Source: Desulforudis sp.
GTDB lineage: Bacteria; Bacillota; Desulfotomaculia; Desulfotomaculales; Desulforudaceae
Length of the DNA stretch: 7,131 bases
NCBI GenBank assembly: GCA_014859075.1
Contig: JACUUW010000098.1
Location: 1-7,131 of the forward strand
Direction: 5' to 3'
Shown here: piece by piece, positions 1 through 6,527 of the stretch
How positions within the stretch are numbered: the stretch's first letter is position 1
How the letters are laid out: each line of letters opens with the position of its first letter
Position numbers and translations under genes: made by a program
The notes under the pieces: model-generated
Seen by the model: only the letters and a program-made list of their open reading frames with translations
What the model was told of the DNA's origin: nothing
The model's database searches: none

Positions 1-622
1 TCTGAACGAATTCCTGTCGGTGACCCGGAGTTTTGACCAGGAGCAGGGGGGCACCCTGGAGGAGTTCCTGAGTGAGTTGGCATTGTACACCGACCTGGAT
101 CGCTTCGATGCGGAAGCCAGCCGGGTGGCCTTGATGACGCTGCATACCGCCAAGGGTCTGGAGTTTCCGGTGGTTTTTCTCACCGGTATGGAAGAAGGGA
201 TCTTTCCGCATGCCCGGGCGTTTTCGGAGCCGGCCCAGATGGAAGAAGAGCGCCGCCTGTGCTACGTCGGCATCACCCGCGCCAAGGATGAGTTGTTTCT
301 TACCTGCGCCGAGCGGCGCCTGCTGTACGGTAACGTATACTACGGCGTGCCGTCCCGGTTTCTGACCGAGATCCCAACCGCGTTGTTCGCGGACGATGCG
401 CCGGGGACGGGTGCGGCCGCGTCTCCGGGCGCGGACGACGCCACGGACGTCGCGCGGACCTTTCGGCCGGGCGACCGCGTCCGGCACCAGAAGTGGGGCG
501 AGGGCGTGGTGGTGCAGACCAAAGGCAGCGGGCAGGAGGCGGAAATCAAGGTCGCCTTCCCGGAGCAGGGCATAAAAACCCTGCTGGTCCGTTACGCCCC
601 CCTGGAGTACGTGGCCGAGTAA
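1..622 (+). CDS. pcrA: ATP-dependent DNA helicase PcrA (UvrD/Rep family), C-terminal part, 5' truncated
   Basis: Superfamily 1A 3'-5' DNA helicase that acts in repair, rolling-circle replication and removal of RecA or RNA polymerase. Only the C-terminal ~206 residues are present. The frame is open to the window edge (LNEFLS before the internal GTG at 20), so that GTG is not the true start. Visible are motif V and its surroundings (LMTLHTAKGLEFPVVFLTG, then EEGIFPH), motif VI (EEERRLCYVGITRAK, with its nucleotide-contacting arginine) and the conserved LYG...PSRFL tail of domain 2A. A low-complexity Ala/Gly/Asp linker follows, then a C-terminal Tudor-like module (RHQKWGEGVVVQ...EIKVAFPEQGIKTLL), the part that contacts RNA polymerase in PcrA/UvrD. 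The stop is TAA at 620-622. In Bacilli pcrA is followed directly by ligA; here one gene lies between them. The identification is firm. Confidence 0.95.
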   Translation, partial: LNEFLSVTRSFDQEQGGTLEEFLSELALYTDLDRFDAEASRVALMTLHTAKGLEFPVVFLTGMEEGIFPHARAFSEPAQMEEERRLCYVGITRAKDELFLTCAERRLLYGNVYYGVPSRFLTEIPTALFADDAPGTGAAASPGADDATDVARTFRPGDRVRHQKWGEGVVVQTKGSGQEAEIKVAFPEQGIKTLLVRYAPLEYVAE

Positions 623-768
623 GCGCGGTTGATTCGGTTAGTCCCTTTCGGGGAAAGCCTGCTTGTGAAGGAAATTCCCAGCATTGATTGAAATTGTACT
701 GTGGCATGGTTTCCATTACCTGCCGCTTGCCGTTTCCGGCGGCGGCGAATGGGGAAAACTAAGCTAAG

Positions 769-1644
769 ATGGCAACGCGCTTACTCGTCGTGGCGGTCCT
801 TACGGCCCTGATCCACCTGATCAACACTTTGATCTACGGTGTGCGTTTGTCCGGGATTCAGACCCAGCGCCTGGCGACGGCCATATCACTTTTTAACGTT
901 ATCTTCCTGGTCTCGAGCACGGCGCATATGATTCAGGCGCCACTGCTGTCGACGATCGTGGAGCGGGCCATTAACCGCGGTCTTGGTCAGGCGGCCCACC
1001 CGGAGCGGATCGACGACCTGGTGCAGACGGCCTTCTACCAGGCCCAACTGCAGATTCTGTCGGACGATATCCGGCTGGTCATCCTGGCCGCCACTCTGGG
1101 GACGATCATCGGGGCGGTTCTGATCCCGGTGTTCGTACAGGTGTTTTCGAGGGCCATCCTGGTGTTCGACGAGGTGGGCTCGGTCCCGCGCATGGCGGCG
1201 ATGGTCGTGTTTTCGCCCCGGAGAATCTGGCGCAGTCTGACGGGGGTGCATCTGCCGCGGGCGGCGGCGGTCAGGAACGCGACCCTTGAGCGTCTGCCCA
1301 TCCCGAAAGGTTTTTTACTCGCCAATGTCGTGGTGACCGGTATCTACACAACCGGGGTGCTGTCGGCGCTTTACGCCGGAGCTTTATTCCCACAGTACCG
1401 GTCCACGGCGGTGTTGCTCTCGGCCATCGTTAACGGGTTCGCCACCGTGCTGGTGGCGACCATCGTCGATCCTACAGCCGCCCGGATCACCGACCAGGCC
1501 TTGCGTGGCGAGCGCGGTGAGCGGGACGTGAAGTTAATGGTGCTGTGGTTGGCGCTGAGCCGGTTCACGGGGACCTTGCTGGCGCAGGTGCTGTTTATCC
1601 CGGCTGCTTTGGTGATACGCTGGGTAGCCCAGCTGTTGGTTTAG
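769..1644 (+). CDS. amj: Amj-family (DUF2837) integral membrane protein, probable alternate lipid II flippase
   Basis: Predicted 291-residue polytopic membrane protein. About six hydrophobic spans are visible (roughly residues 3-24, 39-60, 101-127, 182-206, 212-234 and 255-287), joined by a charged loop at 61-100 and a basic loop at 140-180. The N-terminus (LIHLINTLIYGVRLSGIQT, then LATAISLFNVIFLVSSTAHM) matches the pattern I know from Bacillus Amj (YdaH). Amj is unrelated in sequence to MurJ but can replace it in moving lipid II across the membrane; in B. subtilis it belongs to the sigma-M envelope-stress response. Function here is inferred from family resemblance and was not tested by alignment. 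The start is ATG; the nearest purine tract (GGGGAA at 751-756) is 12 bases away and weak. An imperfect stem (709-717 with 748-759) sits just before it. No convincing promoter was found in the 146-base gap after pcrA, so readthrough from pcrA is possible. Confidence 0.8.
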   Translation: MATRLLVVAVLTALIHLINTLIYGVRLSGIQTQRLATAISLFNVIFLVSSTAHMIQAPLLSTIVERAINRGLGQAAHPERIDDLVQTAFYQAQLQILSDDIRLVILAATLGTIIGAVLIPVFVQVFSRAILVFDEVGSVPRMAAMVVFSPRRIWRSLTGVHLPRAAAVRNATLERLPIPKGFLLANVVVTGIYTTGVLSALYAGALFPQYRSTAVLLSAIVNGFATVLVATIVDPTAARITDQALRGERGERDVKLMVLWLALSRFTGTLLAQVLFIPAALVIRWVAQLLV

Positions 1645-1768
1645 GAGACCGTTGATAAACTTCGCCTGGCTTTGTCAGGCGCCGCCTCCCGTGCGCTCGC
1701 GTACCACCCAGTACGCGTCGCTTCGGTCGGCGTCGTCTTCCGCGCCATGCTCGTTTCTGAACGGTCTC
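1645..1768. repeat. Structured intergenic element bounded by 9-bp inverted repeats
   Basis: Begins one base after the amj stop. Outer arms GAGACCGTT (1645-1653) and AACGGTCTC (1760-1768) are perfect inverse complements. Inside are CGCCTG/CAGGCG (1663-1668 with 1676-1681, 7-base loop), CGCGTAC/GTACGCG (1698-1704 with 1711-1717, 6-base loop) and GGCGC/GCGCC (1678-1682 with 1742-1746). Open frames run through it on both strands, but their Arg/Ser/Pro-rich products look like the translation of a GC-rich structured repeat. No T-run follows any stem, so it is not an obvious intrinsic terminator. It could be a short non-autonomous mobile or palindromic repeat, or a structured RNA element. The pairing is seen directly; the nature is inferred. 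Confidence 0.4.
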
Positions 1769-1824
1769 TCCGGTCATCTCGCCGGGCGGGGCCGGGATAG
1801 CCGCCCATGCCGTTTTGGACCGGC

Positions 1825-1916
1825 ACCACGAAGGATGCAGATGTACGGTGACTTTGGTGCCAGGCACTAACTTATTACCACGAAGGGTGACTTTGGTGCC
1901 AGGCACTAACTTATTA
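1825..1916. repeat. Imperfect tandem repeat, two units carrying a GTGCC-A-GGCAC palindrome
   Basis: Two units start with ACCACGAAGG (1825-1834 and 1877-1886). Both contain the same 31-base block, at 1847-1877 and 1886-1916: GGTGACTTT, then the palindrome GTGCCAGGCAC, then TAACTTATTA. Unit 1 has 12-13 extra bases between the two parts, so the units are 52 and about 40 bases long. The second unit runs straight into the left arm of the 30-bp inverted repeat. Palindromic cores of five or six paired bases around a single A/T are typical of REP-like sequences mobilised by REP-associated tyrosine transposases (the TnpA-REP or RAYT group). No such transposase gene is in this window, so that link is inference. 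Confidence 0.75.
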
Positions 1917-1994
1917 ACTTATTTGGGAGCCTACGCGGGGAGTGGCAGGAGAAAGACCACCATAAAATAAGTTAATAAGTTAGTGCCTGGCACC
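1895..1994. repeat. Perfect 30-bp inverted repeat with 40-base spacer upstream of ligA
   Basis: Bases 1895-1924 are the exact reverse complement of 1965-1994, with a 40-base unique spacer at 1925-1964. Each arm consists of the palindromic core GGTGCCAGGCAC and an AT-rich tail holding AACTTATT twice in tandem (1908-1915 and 1916-1923 in the left arm). The right arm ends about 14 bases before the ligA Shine-Dalgarno sequence, so a transcript entering ligA from upstream would carry a very stable long hairpin in its leader. It looks like two REP/MITE-type copies in head-to-head orientation. A role as terminator or attenuator is possible, but there is no U-tract after it. Confidence 0.9.
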
Positions 1995-2008
1995 GAGAAA
2001 CTGTTACG

Positions 2009-2016
2009 AGGGAGGT
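2009..2016 (+). promoter_or_regulatory. Strong ribosome binding site of ligA
   Basis: AGGGAGGT lies 10 bases before the ATG at 2027 and is an almost full match to the 16S anti-Shine-Dalgarno. It fixes the ligA start there, which agrees with the usual N-terminus of the family. It lies just downstream of the long inverted repeat, so a hairpin in the leader would not cover it directly. Confidence 0.75.
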
Positions 2017-2026
2017 TTTTGGGCGG

Positions 2027-4039
2027 ATGAAACCGGAGGAGGCGCGGGTGCGGGCGGGGGAACTGCGCCGCCAGATCGAATATCACGACTACTGCTACTA
2101 TGTGCTTGACGATCCCGTCATCGAGGACGCCGAGTACGACCAACTTTACCGGTCGCTGGTCGAACTGGAGTCGGCCTTTCCCGAACTGGTCACGCCCGAC
2201 TCCCCGACCCAGCGCGTCGGCGGAAGGCCGCGCGAGGGTCTGCCCACCGTCAATCACCGGAGCCCCATGCTCAGCCTGGCCAACGCCTTTGAGGAATCCG
2301 ACCTGCGTGATTTCGACCGGCGGGTACGGGCGGCGCTGCCTGGAGAGACGGTCGAATACGTGGTCGAGTTGAAATTCGACGGTGTGGCCGTTTCCCTGAC
2401 TTACGAGAACGGCCGGTTTATCCGGGGCGCCACCCGCGGCGACGGTGAGACCGGCGAAGACATTACCCCCAAACTCCGTACCCTGCGCTCCGTGCCCCTG
2501 CGCCTGCGCCGGCCGGCACCGGGGACATTGGAGGTACGGGGCGAGGTTTACATGCCCAAGCAGGACTTCGCCCGCTTGAACGAACGGCGCGAGGAGGCCG
2601 GCCAGGCGCTTTTTGCCAATCCGCGCAATGCCGCCGCCGGTTCACTGCGCCAGCTCGACCCCGCCGTGACGGCGGCCCGGCGCCTGAACCTCTGGATCTA
2701 CAGTGTGGGCTTCACCGATGAACCGGCTTTCTCCCGGCACAGCGAGGCCTTGGCCTGGCTTAGGGAAGCGGGCTTTCGAGTCAATCCCCATATCCGGGTC
2801 TTTTCGGAGTTGCACGAAACCCTGGATTATGTCAACGATTGGCGCGAGCCCCGGTTTTCATTGCCCTACGTCATTGACGGCATGGTACTCAAGGTGGACC
2901 GGCTGGACCAGCAGGAGCGGCTGGGCGCCACGTTGAAAAGCCCGCGCTGGGCCGTGGCGTTCAAATTTCCGGCCGAACAGGCGGAAACGGCGGTGGAAGA
3001 CATCATTATCCGGGTCGGCCGGACCGGGGTTTTGACCCCCACCGCCGTCTTCAACCCGGTCCGGCTGGCCGGGACCACGGTGAGCCGCGCCGCCCTGCAT
3101 AACGAGGACCTGATCCGCGAAAAGGACATCCGGATCGGGGATCGGGTCATAATCCACAAGGCCGGGGACATCATTCCCGAGGTGATCCGGTCCCTGCCCG
3201 AGAAACGGAGCGGGCGTGAAAAAGCCTTTGAGATGCCCGGGGACTGCCCGGACTGCGGCACCCGGGTGTTGCGCCCAGACGGGGAGGTCGGCGTGTATTG
3301 TCCCAACCTGGCTTGTCCCGCCAGACTGCGCGAGAGCCTGTTGCACTTCGTGTCCCGTGGCGCCATGGACATCAACGGGCTCGGCCCGGCCGTCATTCAG
3401 CAACTTCTGGACCGGCGCCTGGTGGCTGATCCGGCCGACCTGTACGTTCTGACGCCGGCGGACTTGATCGGGCTGGAACGGGTCGGCCCCAAATCGGCGG
3501 AGAACTTGTTGAGCGCCATCGAAAAAAGCAAGGGAAACTCCCTGGCGCGACTGATCGTGGCGCTCGGCATCCGGCATGTGGGTGAACGGGCCGCGCAGCT
3601 TCTGGCCGAACGCTTCGGTTCACTGGACGGAATCATGGCCGCAGGCCGGGAAGAATTGGAGGCGGTGCCGGACATCGGACCGAAAATCGCCGAGAGCGTC
3701 GTTGCTTTTTTCGCCCGGAAACAGAACCACTGCGTGGTCGATAAGTTGGCGACCGCCGGTGTCAATACTCTGGAAGAAAAACGTACCGCGCCGAAAACCG
3801 GACCGTTCACCGGTAAGAGTTTTGTGCTGACCGGTACCCTGGAGCGGTTTACCCGCCAGGAGGCCGGTGAACTCATCGAAAACCTCGGCGGCCGGGTCGT
3901 ATCCAACGTCAGCCGTCAGACCGACTACGTGGTGGTGGGCCGCAATCCGGGCGGCAAATACGAAAAGGCCGCCAAACTGGGGATCACAATCCTGTCCGAA
4001 CCGGAATTCACCGAACTCCTCGAGGGGTCAAAGCTTTAA
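2027..4039 (+). CDS. ligA: NAD+-dependent DNA ligase LigA
   Basis: Seals nicks in duplex DNA during replication and repair, using NAD+ as adenylyl donor. The 670 residues are the normal full length. Domain Ia (about 1-70) has the NMN-binding pattern YHDYCYYVLDDP...DAEYDQLYR. The nucleotidyltransferase domain carries the adenylation motif VELKFDG with catalytic Lys116, TRGDGETGED (136-145), RGEVYM (171-176), FANPRNAAAGSLRQLD (196-211) and DGMVLKV (284-290). The OB fold follows, including VGRTGVLTPTAVFNPV (330-345). A four-cysteine zinc finger uses C407, C410, C425 and C430. Helix-hairpin-helix repeats span about 440-570 (GLERVGPKSAENLL, GIRHVGERAAQLL, VPDIGPKIAESVV), and a BRCT domain spans 592-670. 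All key residues are present, so the enzyme should be active. No promoter was recognised in the repeat-filled gap upstream. Confidence 0.98.
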   Translation: MKPEEARVRAGELRRQIEYHDYCYYVLDDPVIEDAEYDQLYRSLVELESAFPELVTPDSPTQRVGGRPREGLPTVNHRSPMLSLANAFEESDLRDFDRRVRAALPGETVEYVVELKFDGVAVSLTYENGRFIRGATRGDGETGEDITPKLRTLRSVPLRLRRPAPGTLEVRGEVYMPKQDFARLNERREEAGQALFANPRNAAAGSLRQLDPAVTAARRLNLWIYSVGFTDEPAFSRHSEALAWLREAGFRVNPHIRVFSELHETLDYVNDWREPRFSLPYVIDGMVLKVDRLDQQERLGATLKSPRWAVAFKFPAEQAETAVEDIIIRVGRTGVLTPTAVFNPVRLAGTTVSRAALHNEDLIREKDIRIGDRVIIHKAGDIIPEVIRSLPEKRSGREKAFEMPGDCPDCGTRVLRPDGEVGVYCPNLACPARLRESLLHFVSRGAMDINGLGPAVIQQLLDRRLVADPADLYVLTPADLIGLERVGPKSAENLLSAIEKSKGNSLARLIVALGIRHVGERAAQLLAERFGSLDGIMAAGREELEAVPDIGPKIAESVVAFFARKQNHCVVDKLATAGVNTLEEKRTAPKTGPFTGKSFVLTGTLERFTRQEAGELIENLGGRVVSNVSRQTDYVVVGRNPGGKYEKAAKLGITILSEPEFTELLEGSKL

Positions 4040-4277
4040 TATCTTTTTAATAGCTTCAATATTTTCCAGCTATAGCAGAAAAAGTTTGGGGTCAGACCCC
4101 TAAGTTTCCCCTACGTTTCCATAATGAAAGGCAGCCACTATGCCAGCAATTGGTAAGGAGGATAAGCCAAACTTTTCAATGGCCTACCCTGCAAGGGTTC
4201 GTCCACGGTGACCACATTTTCCTGACATAAATCATCCCGGCCGGGGCACTCTGAGTTCAAGAAAGGGGGAAATCGGA
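4040..4277. other. Gene-free stretch between ligA and spoIVB
   Basis: AT-rich in its first 50 bases, with a weak ATAGCT/AGCTAT stem (4050-4055 with 4068-4073) lacking a T-run on the + strand, then the GGGGTC-A-GACCCC palindrome. Two tiny frames follow: ATG at 4124 (10 codons, stop at 4154-4156) and ATG at 4140 (23 codons, stop at 4209-4211). Neither has a placed Shine-Dalgarno, and TAAGGAGG at 4154-4161 is not followed by a start codon at usable distance. They could be remnants of a decayed gene. No convincing sigma-F or sigma-G promoter for spoIVB could be placed by eye. Confidence 0.5.
4088..4100. repeat. REP-like palindrome GGGGTC-A-GACCCC
   Basis: Perfect 13-base palindrome with 6-bp arms around one central A, the same architecture as the GGTGCC-A-GGCAC cores upstream of ligA but a different sequence. 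From general knowledge, this motif recurs in intergenic regions of many bacterial genomes and near IS200-like/REP-associated transposases. Only one copy is here. There is no T-run, so it is a poor terminator candidate. It may mark a decayed or non-autonomous element between ligA and spoIVB. Confidence 0.6.
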
Positions 4278-5606
4278 GTGCTACGGTCCGATAGAATCAG
4301 GATTAGCCAGGTTTGCTTTATTTTTTTTGCTATTTTGCTCATTTTTAGTTGTTTTACTCCTTTTTCACGCAGTTTCTTCGGTTTACCCACCCACCGCAGC
4401 GTCTTGGTGGGGGAGCCGCTGGCCCCCTCATTTGAGTTGCCCGTTAAGCTGACTTCGGTACTCCAGTGGCGGCTCAATCATCCAGAATCAGCCAAAGTAC
4501 TGCACCCCGACCAGTCACCGGTTGTGGCTCAGGCCGGGGAATATTACGTTAGTCTGAGACTGTTCGGCCTGATTCCCCTCCGGCATATGACGGTGACGGC
4601 TGTTCCGGAAATTGATGTTGTGCCGGGCGGCCAGTCGATCGGCGTGCTCCTGCACAGAGAAGGGGTGTTGGTGGTCGGTGAAGCCCCCGTCAGCTCGCAG
4701 GGCGGGGAACTCAGCCCGGCGCGTGAGGCCGGTATCCGGGAGGGAGACATCATTCTGGCCATCAACGGCCGGCAAGTAATGAGCGAGTCTGACGTCCGCG
4801 AACTTGTAAACGAGGGCGGCGGCGCCGGTGAGCAGTTGAATGTGCGGGTAAAACGTAACGGGCGTGAGTTCAACGTCGGCTTGACTCCGGATTACTGTCG
4901 GAAGACAGGGCGTTACCGGGTCGGATTGCTGGTGCGCGACAGTACGGCGGGCGTGGGTACCCTGACTTTCTGTGAACCCGAAACCAGATCGTACGGTGCT
5001 CTGGGTCACATTATCACCGACGGCCGGAACTCACACGGTATGGAATTGACCGACGGTAGTATTATCGAGGCCGAAATCCAGGGCATCCGTCCGGGGACGC
5101 GGGGCCGGCCGGGAGAAAAACTGGGGGTGTTTTCCGATCACCACCTCCTGACCGGATCCATCGAACAGAATACGGTCTATGGAATCTTCGGCACCCTGGA
5201 GGGGGAATTGGTCAACCCTCATTTCGGGGCGGCGGTTCCGGTCGCGCTGCTGCATCATATCCGGACGGGCCCGGCGGAGATGCTGACCGTGCTCCACGGA
5301 TGCGAAGTCGAACGCTTCCGGTTGGAGATCGAGGAAATCAGGCCGGAGGCCGTCGGTGACGGCAAGGGCCTGGTGATCAGGATTACGGACGAGCGCCTGA
5401 TCGAGGAGTCGGGGGGCATTATCCAGGGTATGAGCGGCAGCCCCATTGTTCAGAACGGGCGCTTGGTCGGGGCGGTGACCCACGTTTTTATCAACAACCC
5501 GACCCGCGGTTACGGGGTGCCGGTGGAGTGGATGCTGCGCGAGTGCGGATTGCTCCAACCCGCGGGTAATGCAAATAGCATAACTGAATGGCGCAAGGCC
5601 GGTTAG
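4278..5606 (+). CDS. spoIVB: SpoIVB, stage IV sporulation serine peptidase (S55 family)
   Basis: Secreted by the forespore into the intermembrane space, SpoIVB cleaves SpoIVFA and so frees the SpoIVFB protease to process pro-sigma-K, coupling forespore and mother-cell gene expression. The 442 residues are near the usual length. An uncleaved signal/membrane anchor spans about 11-29 (CFIFFAILLIFSCF). A PDZ domain follows, with GGQSIGVLLHREGVLVVG (117-134) and EAGIREGDIILAINGRQV (150-167). The S55 peptidase domain has GALGHIITD with His244, ITDERL with Asp371, and QGMSGSPI with Ser386, each shifted by eight from the B. subtilis H236/D363/S378 as I recall them, so the triad appears intact. The start is GTG at 4278, with the purine tract AAAGGGGGA (4262-4270) seven bases upstream. 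In Bacillus the order is recN-spoIVB-spo0A; here ligA precedes it and a methyltransferase separates it from spo0A. Confidence 0.96.
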   Translation: MLRSDRIRISQVCFIFFAILLIFSCFTPFSRSFFGLPTHRSVLVGEPLAPSFELPVKLTSVLQWRLNHPESAKVLHPDQSPVVAQAGEYYVSLRLFGLIPLRHMTVTAVPEIDVVPGGQSIGVLLHREGVLVVGEAPVSSQGGELSPAREAGIREGDIILAINGRQVMSESDVRELVNEGGGAGEQLNVRVKRNGREFNVGLTPDYCRKTGRYRVGLLVRDSTAGVGTLTFCEPETRSYGALGHIITDGRNSHGMELTDGSIIEAEIQGIRPGTRGRPGEKLGVFSDHHLLTGSIEQNTVYGIFGTLEGELVNPHFGAAVPVALLHHIRTGPAEMLTVLHGCEVERFRLEIEEIRPEAVGDGKGLVIRITDERLIEESGGIIQGMSGSPIVQNGRLVGAVTHVFINNPTRGYGVPVEWMLRECGLLQPAGNANSITEWRKAG

Positions 5607-5629
5607 AGCCGGTTGTGAGAAAAACACGG

Positions 5630-5659
5630 TTGACGTGCTTGCGGGCCGGTTGTTAAACT
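5630..5659 (+). promoter_or_regulatory. Probable sigma-A promoter for the methyltransferase gene
   Basis: TTGACG (5630-5635, five of six to the -35 consensus), an 18-base spacer, then TAAACT (5654-5659, four of six to TATAAT). It lies 24 bases after the spoIVB stop and about 40 bases before the start at 5702, so the methyltransferase can be made in vegetative cells independently of the sporulation-specific spoIVB. Judged by eye only. Confidence 0.5.
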
Positions 5660-5701
5660 GAGGCAATCTACCCCTGTTTTCGATGGGAAGGGGCGTGCCG
5701 C

Positions 5702-6409
5702 ATGCGTTTCGGCGATAACAGGCAGGAAGAAGAGTTTGTCCGCTCCTTGTTTGCCTCGCTGGCCCGCCGGTATGATTTGCTGAACAGCGTGCTCAGCCTG
5801 AACCGCACCCGGTACTGGCGTCGTTTTGCCGTTTCCAAGTGTGATTTGAAACCGGGGGACACCGCTTTGGATGTTGCCTGCGGTACCGGATTACTTACTT
5901 TTGAACTGGCCCGGGCGGTGGGCCCAAAGGGCCGGGTGGTGGGTATTGATTTCTGTACCGAGATGCTGGAACAAGCCGAAAAGAACCGGAAGCGCACGGC
6001 TTTCCGGGATGTGGTCCGGTTCGAGGAGGGTCGGGCGACCGAGTTGCCTTTTCCGAATGATACTTTTAACTGTGCTGTAATGGGTTTCGCCCTGCATGCG
6101 ATGCCGGACACCAAGAAGGCCGTTTTGGAAATGATCCGGGTGGTGAAACCGGGCGGCAAGGTGGTAAACCTGGACTTGGCCAGGCCGGGTGTGCCGGTTC
6201 TCAAACAAGTCCATTCTCTGTACGTCAACCGGATGATGCCGCTGTTGGGCCGCTCCTTCAACTACTTCTCCGGTTCCCTGAACAGGCTTCCCCACCAGTC
6301 CGAAATACGGGATCTGTTTTCACGGCTGGGTTTGACCGAAACGCAATGCTTTGATCTGACCGGCGGCATCGCCGCGGTGCAGGTGGGAATCAAGACGCCC
6401 AAGGCTTGA
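5702..6409 (+). CDS. UbiE/MenG-like SAM-dependent methyltransferase
   Basis: Class I methyltransferase of 235 residues resembling the enzymes that C-methylate demethylmenaquinone. Visible parts are the N-terminal ASLARRYDLLNSVLSLNRTRYW (18-39), SAM motif I LDVACGTGLL (56-65), GIDF with acidic Asp83, LPFPNDTFN (115-123), VVKPGGKVVNLDLARP (147-162) and the family tail DLTGGIAAVQVGIK (218-231). It departs from the UbiE signatures as I recall them: Thr replaces the His in YD-x-M-N...S-x3-H-x2-W, and the E-x-S after RV-x-KPGG is D-x-A. It may therefore be a diverged paralogue, with the menaquinone substrate likely but unproven. AAGGGG at 5688-5693 is a well-placed ribosome binding site 8 bases before the ATG. 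A menaquinone role would fit an anaerobically respiring organism. It sits between spoIVB and spo0A, which are adjacent in Bacillus. Confidence 0.82.
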   Translation: MRFGDNRQEEEFVRSLFASLARRYDLLNSVLSLNRTRYWRRFAVSKCDLKPGDTALDVACGTGLLTFELARAVGPKGRVVGIDFCTEMLEQAEKNRKRTAFRDVVRFEEGRATELPFPNDTFNCAVMGFALHAMPDTKKAVLEMIRVVKPGGKVVNLDLARPGVPVLKQVHSLYVNRMMPLLGRSFNYFSGSLNRLPHQSEIRDLFSRLGLTETQCFDLTGGIAAVQVGIKTPKA

Positions 6410-6422
6410 TTGGGCAGGCTTT
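6397..6422 (+). terminator. Weak terminator-like hairpin at the 3' end of the methyltransferase gene
   Basis: GCCCAA (6397-6402) pairs with TTGGGC (6410-6415) around a 7-base loop that contains the stop codon. AGGCTTTT follows. The stem is short and the T-run only four bases, so termination is likely partial at best. Confidence 0.3.
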
Positions 6423-6527
6423 TCATGCCGCAAAAAATCTTCCCAAAAAAAGAACTCGCAATGCCGGAATTCTTATGGAGTTTGCCACCGACCGGTCGCA
6501 ATGTTTGTTAAAAACTTTCCGGTCCGG

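Noticed and set aside
709..759. Imperfect stem (709-717 with 748-759) before amj as an attenuator
   Set aside because: The stem has bulges and no terminator or antiterminator partner; support is too weak to call a regulatory element.
1595..1906. Open frames on both strands over the amj-ligA gap
   Set aside because: They run through inverted and tandem repeats, have no good ribosome binding site, and encode Arg/Pro/Ser-rich products typical of translated repeat DNA.
1825..1994. CRISPR-like array
   Set aside because: Only two direct units and one inverted copy, irregular spacing and no unique regular spacers or cas genes; it fits REP-like repeats better.
2858..3577. Long reverse-strand open frame (239 codons) inside ligA
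   Set aside because: It is antisense to highly conserved ligA coding sequence, has no recognisable domain, and is the usual shadow of GC-rich codons.
3397..3906. Reverse-strand open frame (169 codons) inside ligA
   Set aside because: Antisense shadow with Ser/Arg/Pro-rich composition and no family resemblance.
4050..4073. ATAGCT/AGCTAT inverted repeat after ligA as a terminator
   Set aside because: Only six AT-rich pairs with a 12-base loop and no T-run on the + strand.
4124..4211. Tiny frames (10 and 23 codons) upstream of spoIVB
   Set aside because: No correctly spaced Shine-Dalgarno or recognisable product; at most a decayed gene remnant.
5598..5651. Three copies of GCCGGTT between spoIVB and the methyltransferase gene
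   Set aside because: Seven-base matches in GC-rich DNA with irregular spacing are expected by chance.
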